Source of the DNA: DSAR01 sp034437315
Lineage (GTDB): Bacteria; Chloroflexota; Anaerolineae; B4-G1
Length of the DNA: 35,594 nt
NCBI GenBank assembly: GCA_034437315.1
Contig: DAOTUC010000009.1
Span: 1-35,594, forward strand
Direction of reading: 5' to 3'
Shown here: piece by piece, positions 1-8,823 of the stretch
How the letters are laid out: every line of letters begins with the position of its first letter
Numbering within the stretch: the first letter of the stretch is position 1
Position numbers and translations under genes: made by a program
The notes under the pieces: model-generated
What the model saw: only the letters and a program-made list of their open reading frames with translations
The model's database searches: none
What the model was told of the DNA's origin: nothing

Positions 1-75
1 ACTGCCCTGGTTTGCCTCTCCGGCATATTGAGCGACCGGCCCGTACAGCCAGACCTCAAGCTGAATTTTTGACAT
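1..75 (-). CDS. MoaD/ThiS-like sulfur-carrier protein, N-terminus only
   Basis: The ATG at 75-73 is preceded by GGAG with a six-base spacer and opens a frame that runs off the left edge of the window. Only 25 codons are visible. They begin MSKIQLEVWLYGPVAQYAG, which resembles the first beta-hairpin of MoaD/ThiS beta-grasp sulfur carriers (a hydrophobic strand, then a glycine-containing turn and a short aromatic segment). Proteins of this kind donate sulfur for molybdopterin or thiazole synthesis through a C-terminal Gly-Gly, which lies outside the window. With so little sequence the family call is tentative. A start is well supported; the function is not. Confidence 0.45.
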   Translation of the reverse strand, partial: MSKIQLEVWLYGPVAQYAGEANQGS

Positions 76-91
76 TTGATTCTCCTTCGTT

Positions 92-178
92 TCACTTTGG
101 GAGGGCGGGCAAGTAGAAGCTGAAGGTGGTGCCCCTCGCCTTCGACGTGGTAAATCTCACTTTTCCCTTCAGGTTTGC
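92..178 (-). pseudogene. Remnant of a histidine kinase C-terminus
   Basis: Immediately after the mutS2 stop, in a different frame, 28 codons encode a peptide containing LKGKVRFTTSKARGTTFSFY followed by LP and a stop. This is the hallmark end of HATPase_c domains of sensor kinases (glycine-rich G2 box, then TTF-x-F-x-LP). No start codon, dimerisation domain, or N/G1 boxes are present, and the upstream sequence belongs to mutS2. I read it as the stump of a deleted kinase gene whose original downstream neighbour may have been the MoaD-like gene. Confidence 0.5.
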
Positions 179-180
179 TC

Positions 181-2601
181 TCACTGACCGGCTAACTTGG
201 CAATCGTGACCCCGGCGCCGCCTTCTCGCTCTCGCGCCGATTCGTAGGTCTCCACGACAGCATGATGGCCCAGGTGTTGGCGCACCGCGCGGCGCAGGGC
301 GCCGGTCCCTTTGCCGTGGATGATGTGCACCCACGGCAGGTCAGCCCGAAAGGCAGCGTCCAGGTGTTGATCCAGGCGGAGCAGAGCCTCATCCACGGTG
401 CAACCGCGCAAATCCAGCCGCATACCGGGCGACGGAGCCCGTCGCTGGACCGGCGTGGATTTTGGCTCCTCCCGCTCTTCCTGGGGAGATGGTTCCCGCA
501 GTTCCAACGCTTTCAGACTCACGCGGGTGCGGGCCGGGCCAACCTGGACTTCGGCTTCGTCCTCGTCGGCGTCCACGTCCAGCACTTGCCCATTGGCGTT
601 CAAAGGCCGAACCAAGACCGCGTCTCCGGGGCGAATGGGTCGCGAAGGCTCGACGTCAGGCAGCGTATCGAGCAGCGAATCCTCCACCGCCTCGGGCGCG
701 ATCTCTTTGGCCAGCGCGGAGGCCTCTTCCTCCACAGCGGAGACCGCGTCCAGGGGGGCGGCAGCGGCGTGCATACGCTGTCGCAGACGCCGCGCCTCGG
801 TGCGCAGCGACGCCAGTTCATCGGCCGCCTCCTGGCGGGCCTGATCGAGCAGCGCCTGCCGCTCCTGGTCGATGTGATCCAGCCGCTGGCGGAGTTCTCG
901 CGACAAACGCTCAGCCTGGGAACGGGCGGCGTTCGCCTCGTCCCGAGAACGGGCGGCCTGGAGGCGCAGGCGGTGAATATCGGCCAACATATCCTCCGTG
1001 CGCAGACTATCCGACGAGACCATGCCCCGCGCCTCATCGACAATCTCGGCCGGCGCGCCCAATCGCTGGGCGATGGCGAAGGCGTTGGAACGACCGGGCA
1101 GGCCGATACTCAACCGATAGGTGGGGCTGAGCGTCTCCGGGTCGAACTCGACGCTGGCGTTGCGGACGCCGGGCGTCAGTTGGGCGTAGGATTTCAACTC
1201 GGGATAGTGGGTGGCGACGAAGGTCGTCGAGCGGCGCGCGCGAAAATGTTCCAGTAGGGCGTGGGCCAGGGCGGCGCCTTCAGCCGGATCGGTGCCGGCC
1301 CCCAATTCGTCCAACAGCACCAGGCTGCGCTCGTCAACCCGGTCCAGGAACGACAGGATGTTCGTCAGGTGAGATGAAAAGGTCGATAGGCTCTGCTCGA
1401 TAGATTGCTCGTCGCCGATGTCGGCATAGACCGCATCAAAGAGCGAAAGCGCCGAGCCCTCCTCGACCGGAATGTGCAAACCGGCCTGGGCCATCACCGT
1501 CAACAGGCCAATCGTCTTCAGGCTGACCGTCTTCCCCCCGGTGTTGGGGCCGGTGATAACGACCACGTGGGTCTCATCGTCCAGGTCGACGTCGATGGGG
1601 ACGACGTCTTGGGGATCGAGCAACGGATGGCGGGCGCCCAGCAGGCGGACCGTAGCATGTGTGTTGTTGGCGGGATCTGGATTTTTCCCCTCGTCTCCCC
1701 TCGAACGCCGTCTGAAGGGTACAATCTCCGGCGCGGAGGCGTCAAGGTCATCGGCGTATTTCGCCTTGGCGAAGGCCAGGTCCAGGTCGGCTAGCGCCTC
1801 AATCGTCTGCCCGATCTCCAGCGCTTGATCGGCGATCATAGCCGACAACGCGGAGAGGATACGCTGGATCTCCTGCTGCTCCTCCAGTTGCAACTCGCGC
1901 CAGGCGTTGTTGAGTTCCACCGCCGCCAACGGCTCAATGAAGATCGTCGCCCCGGAGGCGGAGACGTCGTGGACGATGCCCCGGATGCGACCCTTGAACT
2001 CGGCCTTGAGCGGGATGACGTAACGATCTTCCCGGCGCGTGACGAGGGCCTCCTGGAGATACTTGGCGTTGCGCGACGAGCTGACGATGTGCTGAAGTTT
2101 ATCCTGTAACCGGTCGTGGGCGATGCGTGTTTCACGCCGGATGCGCGCCAACGCCGGCGAGGCGTCGTCTCGCACAGCGCCCCGCTCATCCAGGCACTGA
2201 TTGATCCCGTTGATCAGGCCCGAATCGACCAAGATGCGGGCGGCGATGTGGAATAGATTGGGAAATTGACTTTCCAGGCGGGTGAGACGGCGATGAAGGG
2301 TGCGAGCAGAGACGAGGGTGTCTCGCACGTCGAGAATATCCTGTGGGGATAACGTCACGCCGCGCTTGGACGCCTCCACCTGGGAACGCACATCGTGCGC
2401 GCCGCCCAGCGCCGTCTGCGGTTCCGTCTCCAGCAAGGCGCGAGCCTCGCCAGTCGTGTCCAGCCGCCAACGCACCTCGTGCACGTTAGTCGCCGGTTCC
2501 AGCGCGCGCGCCCTTTCTTTCCCGGCGGAGAAACTACCATAATCGCTCAAGCGGTCTAAAATTTTGGCGAATTCTAACGTAGACAGGTGTTTAGCGTACA
2601 T
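181..2601 (-). CDS. mutS2: Endonuclease MutS2 (ATPase with Smr nuclease domain)
   Basis: An 806-residue MutS2. This DNA-dependent ATPase of the MutS superfamily lacks the mismatch-recognition domain and is known for suppressing recombination or rescuing collided ribosomes in other bacteria. Visible parts are an N-terminal core and clamp region (residues 1-300), Walker A GPNTGGKT at 351-358, Walker B LVLLDE ending at 432 followed by GAGTDP, and a coiled-coil stretch around 540-630. A C-terminal Smr domain has LDLRG near 730 and HGKGTGALR, the usual nuclease signature. The length is normal for the family. The ATG at 2601 overlaps the end of the CvpA-like gene by 11 bases, so the two are probably co-translated. 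It looks intact. Confidence 0.96.
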   Translation of the reverse strand: MYAKHLSTLEFAKILDRLSDYGSFSAGKERARALEPATNVHEVRWRLDTTGEARALLETEPQTALGGAHDVRSQVEASKRGVTLSPQDILDVRDTLVSARTLHRRLTRLESQFPNLFHIAARILVDSGLINGINQCLDERGAVRDDASPALARIRRETRIAHDRLQDKLQHIVSSSRNAKYLQEALVTRREDRYVIPLKAEFKGRIRGIVHDVSASGATIFIEPLAAVELNNAWRELQLEEQQEIQRILSALSAMIADQALEIGQTIEALADLDLAFAKAKYADDLDASAPEIVPFRRRSRGDEGKNPDPANNTHATVRLLGARHPLLDPQDVVPIDVDLDDETHVVVITGPNTGGKTVSLKTIGLLTVMAQAGLHIPVEEGSALSLFDAVYADIGDEQSIEQSLSTFSSHLTNILSFLDRVDERSLVLLDELGAGTDPAEGAALAHALLEHFRARRSTTFVATHYPELKSYAQLTPGVRNASVEFDPETLSPTYRLSIGLPGRSNAFAIAQRLGAPAEIVDEARGMVSSDSLRTEDMLADIHRLRLQAARSRDEANAARSQAERLSRELRQRLDHIDQERQALLDQARQEAADELASLRTEARRLRQRMHAAAAPLDAVSAVEEEASALAKEIAPEAVEDSLLDTLPDVEPSRPIRPGDAVLVRPLNANGQVLDVDADEDEAEVQVGPARTRVSLKALELREPSPQEEREEPKSTPVQRRAPSPGMRLDLRGCTVDEALLRLDQHLDAAFRADLPWVHIIHGKGTGALRRAVRQHLGHHAVVETYESAREREGGAGVTIAKLAGQ

Positions 2602-3265
2602 TCAAATCGTAGATATAGAGCGGCGGTGGATTACGGCCAAACCAGAAGGATTGCGCGTTGTAAAAGAGATACAATACCTGGTTAAACGGCCGGCGCAGCC
2701 CGGCGACGTTGTGCAGGTTGCGCGACCGGCCATAACCAATGGCATTGAACAGCAGTGCGGCGACCAACACACCGACCAGAAAGTAGACCACGATGCCGCC
2801 CAGGTTGTCCAATACACCTATTGAGGCGATTTTCGTATCCTCCGAGAAGATACGTGAGAGAATTTCCAGGATCAACCAGAAGACGAACGCCAGCAACATA
2901 AACGTCAAAGCCAGGTCGCCGCGCGTCGCCCCGTCCTCGACCGAGGCGGATAGATCAAGGGCGAACACCCTCAGCAAAGCGCCGACGTATGGAGCGACGT
3001 TGCGGTAAAGCATCGCCGAAAACCCCGTGGCCAGATAGATTATGACGAGCGTCATAACGCCGCGGATGATTCTGATGTGATAGCCAATCGTGATGAAGAA
3101 GACGATGACGAGCATCATCATCAAGTCAAGGGTCCAAAGGGTAGGCGTAAAATAGTAGATCGCCATTGATCCGAACAGGCCGAGAATGCCGATGATCAAG
3201 ACCGGCATCCATTTCTTGGCGGCCGGGTTTAGTTCCGGCGGGGGTGGTAAAGCAGACATCTTCAC
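2591..3265 (-). CDS. CvpA-like membrane protein
   Basis: A 224-residue membrane protein. A short proline-rich cytosolic start is followed by hydrophobic helices near residues 20-40, 45-65, 68-90, 120-140 and 155-180. The last is preceded by an acidic LDNLGG motif that resembles the DR-LGG segment of the CvpA/colicin V production family. CvpA proteins often sit directly upstream of mutS2, as here, where the stop overlaps the mutS2 start. The molecular role of the family is unclear (envelope homeostasis, colicin V secretion in E. coli). The family assignment rests on topology, the short motif and context, so it is moderate. A second reading is an uncharacterised membrane protein. Confidence 0.6.
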   Translation of the reverse strand: MKMSALPPPPELNPAAKKWMPVLIIGILGLFGSMAIYYFTPTLWTLDLMMMLVIVFFITIGYHIRIIRGVMTLVIIYLATGFSAMLYRNVAPYVGALLRVFALDLSASVEDGATRGDLALTFMLLAFVFWLILEILSRIFSEDTKIASIGVLDNLGGIVVYFLVGVLVAALLFNAIGYGRSRNLHNVAGLRRPFNQVLYLFYNAQSFWFGRNPPPLYIYDLNVR

Positions 3266-3332
3266 TCTCCTTAAAATGATTTATTGATGCTTGATACGCG
3301 CTCACTATACCACAGGGAGGCCAGGATGCAAG

Positions 3333-4052
3333 TTACCCGGTCAATTGACCATTTCCGCCGCCCGACGAGCGGGGGCGCTTCCTGCGCTCCATCGCCCGGG
3401 TTGAGCTGGCGCGCAGGGCGGCGAGGTTCTGGGCCGCCGATCGCCTATCGTTGTAGACGCCCGATCCAGACACCAGCATCGTGGCTCCGGCCTCGACCAC
3501 CAGCGGGGCAGTCGCCTCGTCAATCCCGCCATCGACGCCGATGAAGACGTCTAAACCGCGTTCGTCAATCATACGCCGCAGTTGACGGATCTTTGCCAAT
3601 TGGCTATGCAGGAATGGTTGACCGCCCCAGCCAGGATCGACCGTCATCACCTGCACCACGTCGACTATGCTCAGAATCTCCTCCAGAACGAGCGCCGAGG
3701 TGCCGGGGTTGATGGAGACGCCGACCTCAACGCCGAGTTCGCGCATCGACTTGAGCGCGTAATGGATGTGCTGCGTCGCCTCTTGATGGATGATAAGGCG
3801 ATTGGCCCCCGCCTCGGCGAACGTTCTCAGGTGACGGCCTGGCTCGACGATCATCAGGTGCACGTCCAGCGGCAGATCGACCGAACGGCGGAGCGCTCGG
3901 ACGACGCCGGCGCCGAAGGTGATGGGCGGCACGAAACGCCCGTCCATCACGTCAATCTGGATGGCGTCGGCGCCGCCGGCCTCCGCCTCGCGGGCCTGCT
4001 CGCCCAGACGGGCGAAGTCGGCCGAGAGAATCGATGCTTCAATCGTGATCAT
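3333..4052 (-). CDS. rpe: Ribulose-phosphate 3-epimerase
   Basis: A TIM-barrel epimerase that interconverts ribulose 5-phosphate and xylulose 5-phosphate in the pentose phosphate pathway. Diagnostic segments are ASILSADFA at the N-terminus, QIDVMDGRFVPPITFG (metal and substrate loop), HLMIVEP, VMTVDPGWGGQPF and GVDGGI. I chose the ATG at 4052 because a GAGGTG ribosome-binding site lies just upstream. An in-frame GTG at 4061 is possible but lies within that site. The start overlaps the rpiA stop by 14 bases (ATGATCACGATTGA), which indicates translational coupling of the two pentose-phosphate genes. The C-terminus carries about 20 extra basic, Gly/Ser-rich residues beyond the usual family end. 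Confidence 0.95.
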   Translation of the reverse strand: MITIEASILSADFARLGEQAREAEAGGADAIQIDVMDGRFVPPITFGAGVVRALRRSVDLPLDVHLMIVEPGRHLRTFAEAGANRLIIHQEATQHIHYALKSMRELGVEVGVSINPGTSALVLEEILSIVDVVQVMTVDPGWGGQPFLHSQLAKIRQLRRMIDERGLDVFIGVDGGIDEATAPLVVEAGATMLVSGSGVYNDRRSAAQNLAALRASSTRAMERRKRPRSSGGGNGQLTG

Positions 4053-4779
4053 AGCGCTCACCTCGCTTCAAGTGACGTATCCCCGCCTCCCCGGCGATGA
4101 TGACGTCGGTCGCCAGGCCCAGGAAAAGGCCATAATCGACGAGACCGGCCCGCCTGTCCAGCTGCGCCGCCAGTTTTTCCGGCTCTTCAATCGGCCCAAA
4201 ATGGCAATCGAGAATCAGATTGCCCTGATCGGTCGTGAAAGAGGCGCCCGCATGTCGCCCCAGGGTTGGATCGGCGTCCGCATCATCTCGCAGGCGGAGG
4301 ATAGGACGGGCCCCCAGGCTTTCCATATAGGCGGCCTGGACGCGCCAACCGAAAGAAATAACCTCGACCGGAACTGAGCATTGCGCCCCCAGAGTCGGGG
4401 AAAATTTCGTCTGATCCACCACGATGATCTCCCGGCGGCTGGCCTGCGCCACGACTTTCTCACGCAGAAGCGCGCCGCCGCCCCCCTTGATGAGATTCAA
4501 GCGCGGGTCGACCTCGTCCGCGCCGTCAATGGTCAGGTCAATCACCGGGAGCTCGTTCAGCGTGGTCAGGGGAATACCCAAGCGATAAGCGTCGTCCTCG
4601 ACCTGGGACGAGCAAGGTACACCCAGAATGTCCCGAAGTCGCCCCTCTCGCAACATTTTCGCGATGCGGCGCAGGGCGAATATAGCCGTGCTGCCGTGTC
4701 CGAGACCAACCACCATGCCGGATTCGACGAAATCCACCGCCCGTTCGGCGGCTTTACGTTTGAGCGCTGCGATATCCAT
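4039..4779 (-). CDS. rpiA: Ribose-5-phosphate isomerase A
   Basis: Interconverts ribose 5-phosphate and ribulose 5-phosphate. The 246-residue product contains GLGHGSTA (phosphate-binding loop, usually GLGTGSTA, so one Thr is His here), the catalytic IDGADEVD segment and KGGGGALLREK with its conserved lysine and glutamate. I placed the start at the ATG at 4779, preceded by GAGAGGA. The frame stays open upstream to 4848, but those residues have no counterpart in RpiA proteins. It overlaps rpe and lies 72 bases downstream of a HyuA-like gene, with a terminator-like hairpin between them, so rpiA-rpe probably form a separate unit. Confidence 0.95.
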   Translation of the reverse strand: MDIAALKRKAAERAVDFVESGMVVGLGHGSTAIFALRRIAKMLREGRLRDILGVPCSSQVEDDAYRLGIPLTTLNELPVIDLTIDGADEVDPRLNLIKGGGGALLREKVVAQASRREIIVVDQTKFSPTLGAQCSVPVEVISFGWRVQAAYMESLGARPILRLRDDADADPTLGRHAGASFTTDQGNLILDCHFGPIEEPEKLAAQLDRRAGLVDYGLFLGLATDVIIAGEAGIRHLKRGERYDHD

Positions 4780-4814
4780 CACGATCCTCTCAATATGCCA
4801 GATATGCCAGGCAA

Positions 4815-4837
4815 AATGCTGCCAGCAGGATGCTGGC
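4815..4837 (-). terminator. Terminator-like hairpin between hyuA-like gene and rpiA
   Basis: On the minus strand, GCCAGCA-TCC-TGCTGGC forms a perfect seven-base-pair stem followed shortly by a short T run (AGCATTTTG). It begins 15 bases after the stop of the HyuA-like gene and ends before the rpiA ribosome-binding site. The U-tract is weak, so it may be leaky. Confidence 0.45.
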
Positions 4838-4851
4838 GCTCCTATCAACTC

Positions 4852-6876
4852 TTACTGCGCTGGCGCGCTTCCCAGACCGGGGCGTCCCACGGCGGTGAAC
4901 GTCAGCTCTGTCTCCAGGTAGATGTGCTTCCCCCACGCGCCTTTGACCGGGGCCGTTCGATCCTGGCGCATCACGTGCACCTCGACCTGCTCGGCGCCTG
5001 CCCGGTGGGCCTGTCTCTCCATCAATTCCGGCATCACCTCCTCGGCGTAGGCGACGCCTTCCGACAGGCTCGCGAAATCATGCACGCCATCGGGCAGGTG
5101 GACGCGAAATTCCCGTCGCTCCCCATCCAGGGGCTGAACGAGCACGCGCATTTGTTGCACCACGCCGCCGACCACGGCCCCCAGGGCGTTCGCCACGTCA
5201 GCGTGTTCGGGGATGATCAGTTCGGTATGCAAGCGCTCGGCGGCGGGCGGCGCATAGACCTCGACCGGCGCGCCGATGGCGATGAGGGGCTGTTTGAGCG
5301 TCAGGCGACAATCCAGACTTGATCCCCCGGAGCCGTTCAAGGCGCGCGTCAAGAAGGCGCGGGCCGTCGGTTCCCCTTGCCAATCCGGCGGGACGCCCTC
5401 GTCGCCCAAGGCCTTGCTGACCAGCGCCCGCGCCACGCGATCCGACACGCCGGCAGTCACCCGCTCACACAGCGCCTGCGGCGAGAGGCCCGCCCGTTGC
5501 GCCAGGAGCCTGGCCCCACACATCGACGCCTCGACGCGCCACGGTCGAAATCGACCGAGGACGTGGAGCGCGTCGGTGGGCGTAAAACCGGCCCGCAGAA
5601 CCAATTGTTGGTCGACCAGGCGCTCGATTTGCCGTCGCACCAGAAAACCGTAGCGCCCCCGGTCTGTCAGGGCGATCAGCGACTGCGGCCCGTCCACCAG
5701 GGAATCGATCAATTCCCGATCCTCGGGCGGTATGGCGCGCCGGACCTGTCGCTGGACCAACACGAATTGGCCCGCCAGATCGTGCGCTCGTTCCTCGTCC
5801 ACCTGGCGCTGTAGCTCTTCCAGCGCCTGGGGATATTGCGAGGCCAACAGACAGAGCGGGACCACCCGCCTGGGGCCAATCGACAATCCGTCGCTGTCCA
5901 CGAGACTCGCGCCGCCGACCGTCACCTCGCTATCGCCGCCCAAGCCCACGGTATGCACGTCCACTGCCTCGACCATCGTCCGCCACCGGCCGACCCGTGC
6001 GCCCTCCGGGTTGATCCGCGGCCGGCCATCCTGCAACATGGCGACGTCAGTCGTCGTGCCCCCCACGTCCACCACCCAGAGATCGCGCCGCCCGGAAAGT
6101 CGCCACGCGCCGATCACGCTGGCTGCCGGCCCCGAGAGGACGGTCTCGATGGGGCGCAGCATCGCCCATTCGGCCCGCACCAGCGAACCATCCCCCTTGA
6201 CCACCATCAGGGGCGCATCGACCCCCAGCTCGGCCAACGTCCGCCGCATGGTGAGCGTCAAATCTTGCAACAACGGGATCAAGCGGGCGTTGAGCGCCAC
6301 CGTCGTCGCCCGGCGCACCGAGTTCAAGCGGGTGGTCAGCTCGTGCCCGCAGGCGACCGGCAGATCGGTCAGCTCCTGCACCAGCGCGCGCACCCGCCGC
6401 TCGTGGGTCGGATTCCGCACGCTGAAATAACCGGAGATGGCGAAAGCCTCCACCTGGTCGCGGTAGGCCAGGATCGCCTCGCGGACGGCCGCCTCATCCA
6501 GCGGCTCGACCTCGTCGCCGGCGCCGTCGTGTCCTCCGCGCACGTGAACGACGTTAGGCGTCGCCAGTTCGCGCTCGAAACCGTATTGTTCCAACAGATC
6601 CTGGTCGTAACCGATGAGCAGGAGACAGATCGGGCTGCCGCGCCCCTCGACGCTGGCGTTGGTCGCCAACGTGGTGGAGAGGGCCACCAGGCGCACGTCG
6701 CCGGGCGCGACATCCTCTCTATCGAAGGCCGCCTCCGCCGCACCCCGGATGCCCACCGCCAGGTCGCGGTGGGTGGTCAGCGCTTTGGCCGCGGCCAACA
6801 GCGCGCCGGTCTCGTGATCGACCAGGGCGGCGTCGGTGTAAGTGCCGCCGGTATCAATCCCTAATGCAATAGACAT
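4852..6876 (-). CDS. HyuA-like hydantoinase/oxoprolinase family ATPase (copy 1)
   Basis: A 674-residue protein of the hydantoinase A/oxoprolinase family. The N-terminal Hydant_A_N domain starts with GIDTGGTYTDAAL (ASKHA phosphate loop) and contains STTLATNA. The central hydantoinase A domain has MVVKGDGSL, SGPAASVIGA and VVDVGGTTTDVAML (second phosphate loop). HyuA enzymes hydrolyse ATP to open five-membered cyclic amides, normally together with a HyuB subunit. No hyuB gene is present anywhere in the window. The protein lies downstream of the methyl-THF methyltransferase gene, and a paralogue at 13673-15730 lies directly after an mttB gene. That repeated pairing suggests a role in this methylamine locus, but the substrate is unknown. 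The ATG at 6876 has only a weak GGGATGG upstream. Confidence 0.88.
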   Translation of the reverse strand: MSIALGIDTGGTYTDAALVDHETGALLAAAKALTTHRDLAVGIRGAAEAAFDREDVAPGDVRLVALSTTLATNASVEGRGSPICLLLIGYDQDLLEQYGFERELATPNVVHVRGGHDGAGDEVEPLDEAAVREAILAYRDQVEAFAISGYFSVRNPTHERRVRALVQELTDLPVACGHELTTRLNSVRRATTVALNARLIPLLQDLTLTMRRTLAELGVDAPLMVVKGDGSLVRAEWAMLRPIETVLSGPAASVIGAWRLSGRRDLWVVDVGGTTTDVAMLQDGRPRINPEGARVGRWRTMVEAVDVHTVGLGGDSEVTVGGASLVDSDGLSIGPRRVVPLCLLASQYPQALEELQRQVDEERAHDLAGQFVLVQRQVRRAIPPEDRELIDSLVDGPQSLIALTDRGRYGFLVRRQIERLVDQQLVLRAGFTPTDALHVLGRFRPWRVEASMCGARLLAQRAGLSPQALCERVTAGVSDRVARALVSKALGDEGVPPDWQGEPTARAFLTRALNGSGGSSLDCRLTLKQPLIAIGAPVEVYAPPAAERLHTELIIPEHADVANALGAVVGGVVQQMRVLVQPLDGERREFRVHLPDGVHDFASLSEGVAYAEEVMPELMERQAHRAGAEQVEVHVMRQDRTAPVKGAWGKHIYLETELTFTAVGRPGLGSAPAQ

Positions 6877-6900
6877 ATTTCCATCCCTGACAAAAGTAAG

Positions 6901-6923
6901 CCAGCGAGATGCGATCTCGCTGG
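6901..6923 (-). terminator. Perfect palindrome between methyltransferase and hyuA-like genes
   Basis: CCAGCGAGAT-GCG-ATCTCGCTGG is a perfect ten-base-pair inverted repeat in the 102-base gap. On the minus strand it is followed by TTACTTTTG, a weak T-tract. It could end the CBS-RACE-EamA-methyltransferase transcript. It could also be an operator, since an extended -10-like TGTTAAAAT lies just upstream at 6928-6936. The sequence does not decide between these. Confidence 0.45.
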
Positions 6924-6978
6924 CCCTATTTTAACACACTATGACGCAACCAAAAAACGAAGCCTCTTTACAGCGAAC

Positions 6979-7839
6979 CTACTTCTTCAGGCGCTTTTTA
7001 TACGCCTTGATGTAGCGCATCGCGTAATCGTCGCGGCCCAGGAGCAAATCGGAGCCCAAGATAGCCTGGCGCACCTTCTCCGCGTCCACGATGGGACAAT
7101 TCAGGCCATTCTGTATCGCCATCGCCAGGAAGACCCAGTTGATGACCTCCCGTTCGGGCAGGCCAAAGGAAACGTTGCTGGCGCCCAGCGTCATATTGAG
7201 CCCCAACTCCTCCTTGACCAATTTCATCGCCCCCAACGTGACGACGGCTGCTTGCGCATCGGCGCCCACCGTCAAGGCCAGGCAGTCGATGACGATGTCC
7301 TCCCGGGGAATGCCCAGCGCCTCGGCCCGCTCTACAATCTTTTGCGCGACCGCGAAACGCTTCTGCGCATCGGTGGGAATGCCGTCGTCGTCCATCGTCA
7401 GGCCGATGACGGCCGCGTTATATTCAGCCACCAGAGGGAGGATCACCTCCAGATGTTCCTCCTCGCCGTTGACGGAATTGATGAGCGGTTTACCCTCCGG
7501 CGCCATCTCCCGATGGACAGCCAACGCAGTCTTCAGGGCCTCCGGGTCCGCGCTATCGATGCAGATCGGCGCGTCGACCGTCTCCATCACCAGGCGCACC
7601 GTCTTGGGCAGCAGGTCGACCTCGTCCACGCCGGCCGCGCCCACGTTCACGTCCAGGATATCGGCCCCGGCGGCGACCTGCTCCTCCGCCTCTTTCTTGA
7701 CGATCGAGAGATCGCCTTCGTTCAACGCGGCAGCCAGCCGCTTCTTCCCCGTCGGGTTGATCCGCTCGCCGATGAGGCGCGTCGGCTCTTCCGGACTGAT
7801 CACCACGGTCTCTTTCGCACTCTTAAGAATCGTTTTCAT
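6979..7839 (-). CDS. Methyl-corrinoid:tetrahydrofolate methyltransferase (pterin-binding family)
   Basis: A 286-residue TIM-barrel protein of the pterin-binding family that includes AcsE, MtvA and MtgA. It should transfer the methyl group between a corrinoid protein and tetrahydrofolate, which here would carry substrate-derived methyl groups into the folate pool. Diagnostic segments are GERINPTGKK at 24-33, ILDVNVGAAGVDE (Asp63 and Asn65 in the pterin pocket), CIDS with Asp95, INSVNGEE, and LGASNVSFGLP with Asn222 near the methyl-transfer site. It lacks the cobalamin-binding and AdoMet domains of MetH, so it is a stand-alone methyltransferase. GGAGG lies five bases before the ATG. It follows the EamA gene by 51 bases and is the only enzyme in the window that can link the MttB/corrinoid pairs to folate. 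Confidence 0.92.
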   Translation of the reverse strand: MKTILKSAKETVVISPEEPTRLIGERINPTGKKRLAAALNEGDLSIVKKEAEEQVAAGADILDVNVGAAGVDEVDLLPKTVRLVMETVDAPICIDSADPEALKTALAVHREMAPEGKPLINSVNGEEEHLEVILPLVAEYNAAVIGLTMDDDGIPTDAQKRFAVAQKIVERAEALGIPREDIVIDCLALTVGADAQAAVVTLGAMKLVKEELGLNMTLGASNVSFGLPEREVINWVFLAMAIQNGLNCPIVDAEKVRQAILGSDLLLGRDDYAMRYIKAYKKRLKK

Positions 7840-7890
7840 CGTTTCCTCCTATAATTAAAAAACTTACACCACTGTCTTCAGAAAAATCTC

Positions 7891-8823
7891 CTACTGCACG
7901 GTCCGTTTCGCGCGCCGCCGGGTGAGCATCAGCACGCCCATCACAACCAACACCGCGCCGATAGTCTGATCGACGCCCAGCCGCTCGTTGAGCAGGACAT
8001 AGGCGTAGACGGCCACGATGGGAATTTCGGCCATCGCCAGGATGCTGGCGACGCTGGCGGGCAAACGCCCCAGCGCGAAGGTATAGAGCGAAAACGGCAG
8101 GATCGTCGCAACGACGATCAAGCCTACAAAAGCGCCCCACGCCTTCGGCGACACCGGCCACGGCTGGGAAGTGAAAATCTGCAACGGTAGCAGAACCAAC
8201 GCGCCAAATCCAAAGGCGTACGTCAGCGTCGTCAAGGGACTGTACCGCTGGCGAACCTTTTTGCCAAACAGGTTCCACGCGGCGTAGGTGATGGGAATCC
8301 CCAGCCCGATCAACATCCCCACTAACGAGATGTCCGCCTGCCGCAGAACATCCAGCCCGGAGACCAGGACCGTGCCCACGAAAGTCAGCAGGATCGCCAC
8401 AATCTTCTTCCAGGTCAACGATTCGCGCCAGATCACCCAGGCGACGAGGGCGACGATAGCGGGCATCGCCGCTTGCTGCACCGTCGCCACGGCGGCTCCA
8501 TTGACCATCACCCCCAGGTTCCAGAAGACGTGAAAGATGCCCAGGCTGCCCCCGAAGGCCGCCAACCAGCCCAGGTCGCGGCGGCGCACCTGCAACCAGG
8601 CGGGCCGGAACAGACGTAATCCCACGAACAGCACGAAAAAGGTCGTCAGGTCGCGCCAGAAGGCCAACGCCAGGGCCGAGACGTCCACGCTCTGGGTCAC
8701 GAGCTTGACGAACACACCCGACAACCCCCAGCTGGCGGTCGCCGCCAGGACGCCCAGAACGCCGGCGACGCTCGACCCATCGGGCGCGGCGGTCGAGCGC
8801 TTTGTTGTCGCCGGGCTAGACAT
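7891..8823 (-). CDS. EamA/DMT-family transporter
   Basis: A 310-residue integral membrane protein with about ten hydrophobic helices in two EamA repeats. The first repeat contains ATASWGLSGVFVKL near the N-terminus. The second ends with ILAMAEIPIVAVYAYVLLNE, a typical EamA helix, and a basic RRRAKR tail on the cytoplasmic side. Drug/metabolite transporters of this fold usually export amino acids or metabolites. I set the start at the ATG at 8823, which overlaps the RACE stop codon region by 8 bases and implies translational coupling. An upstream in-frame extension to 8979 is RACE coding sequence in another frame. Its position between the corrinoid activator and the methyl-THF transferase suggests it moves a pathway substrate or demethylated product. 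Confidence 0.9.
   Translation of the reverse strand: MSSPATTKRSTAAPDGSSVAGVLGVLAATASWGLSGVFVKLVTQSVDVSALALAFWRDLTTFFVLFVGLRLFRPAWLQVRRRDLGWLAAFGGSLGIFHVFWNLGVMVNGAAVATVQQAAMPAIVALVAWVIWRESLTWKKIVAILLTFVGTVLVSGLDVLRQADISLVGMLIGLGIPITYAAWNLFGKKVRQRYSPLTTLTYAFGFGALVLLPLQIFTSQPWPVSPKAWGAFVGLIVVATILPFSLYTFALGRLPASVASILAMAEIPIVAVYAYVLLNERLGVDQTIGAVLVVMGVLMLTRRRAKRTVQ

Noticed and set aside
262..1257. Long plus-strand frame opposite mutS2, and similar plus-strand frames at 5836-6864, 18226-19533 and 27876-29084
   Set aside because: They are antisense shadows of well-supported minus-strand genes, with compositionally biased products and no family motifs or ribosome-binding sites.
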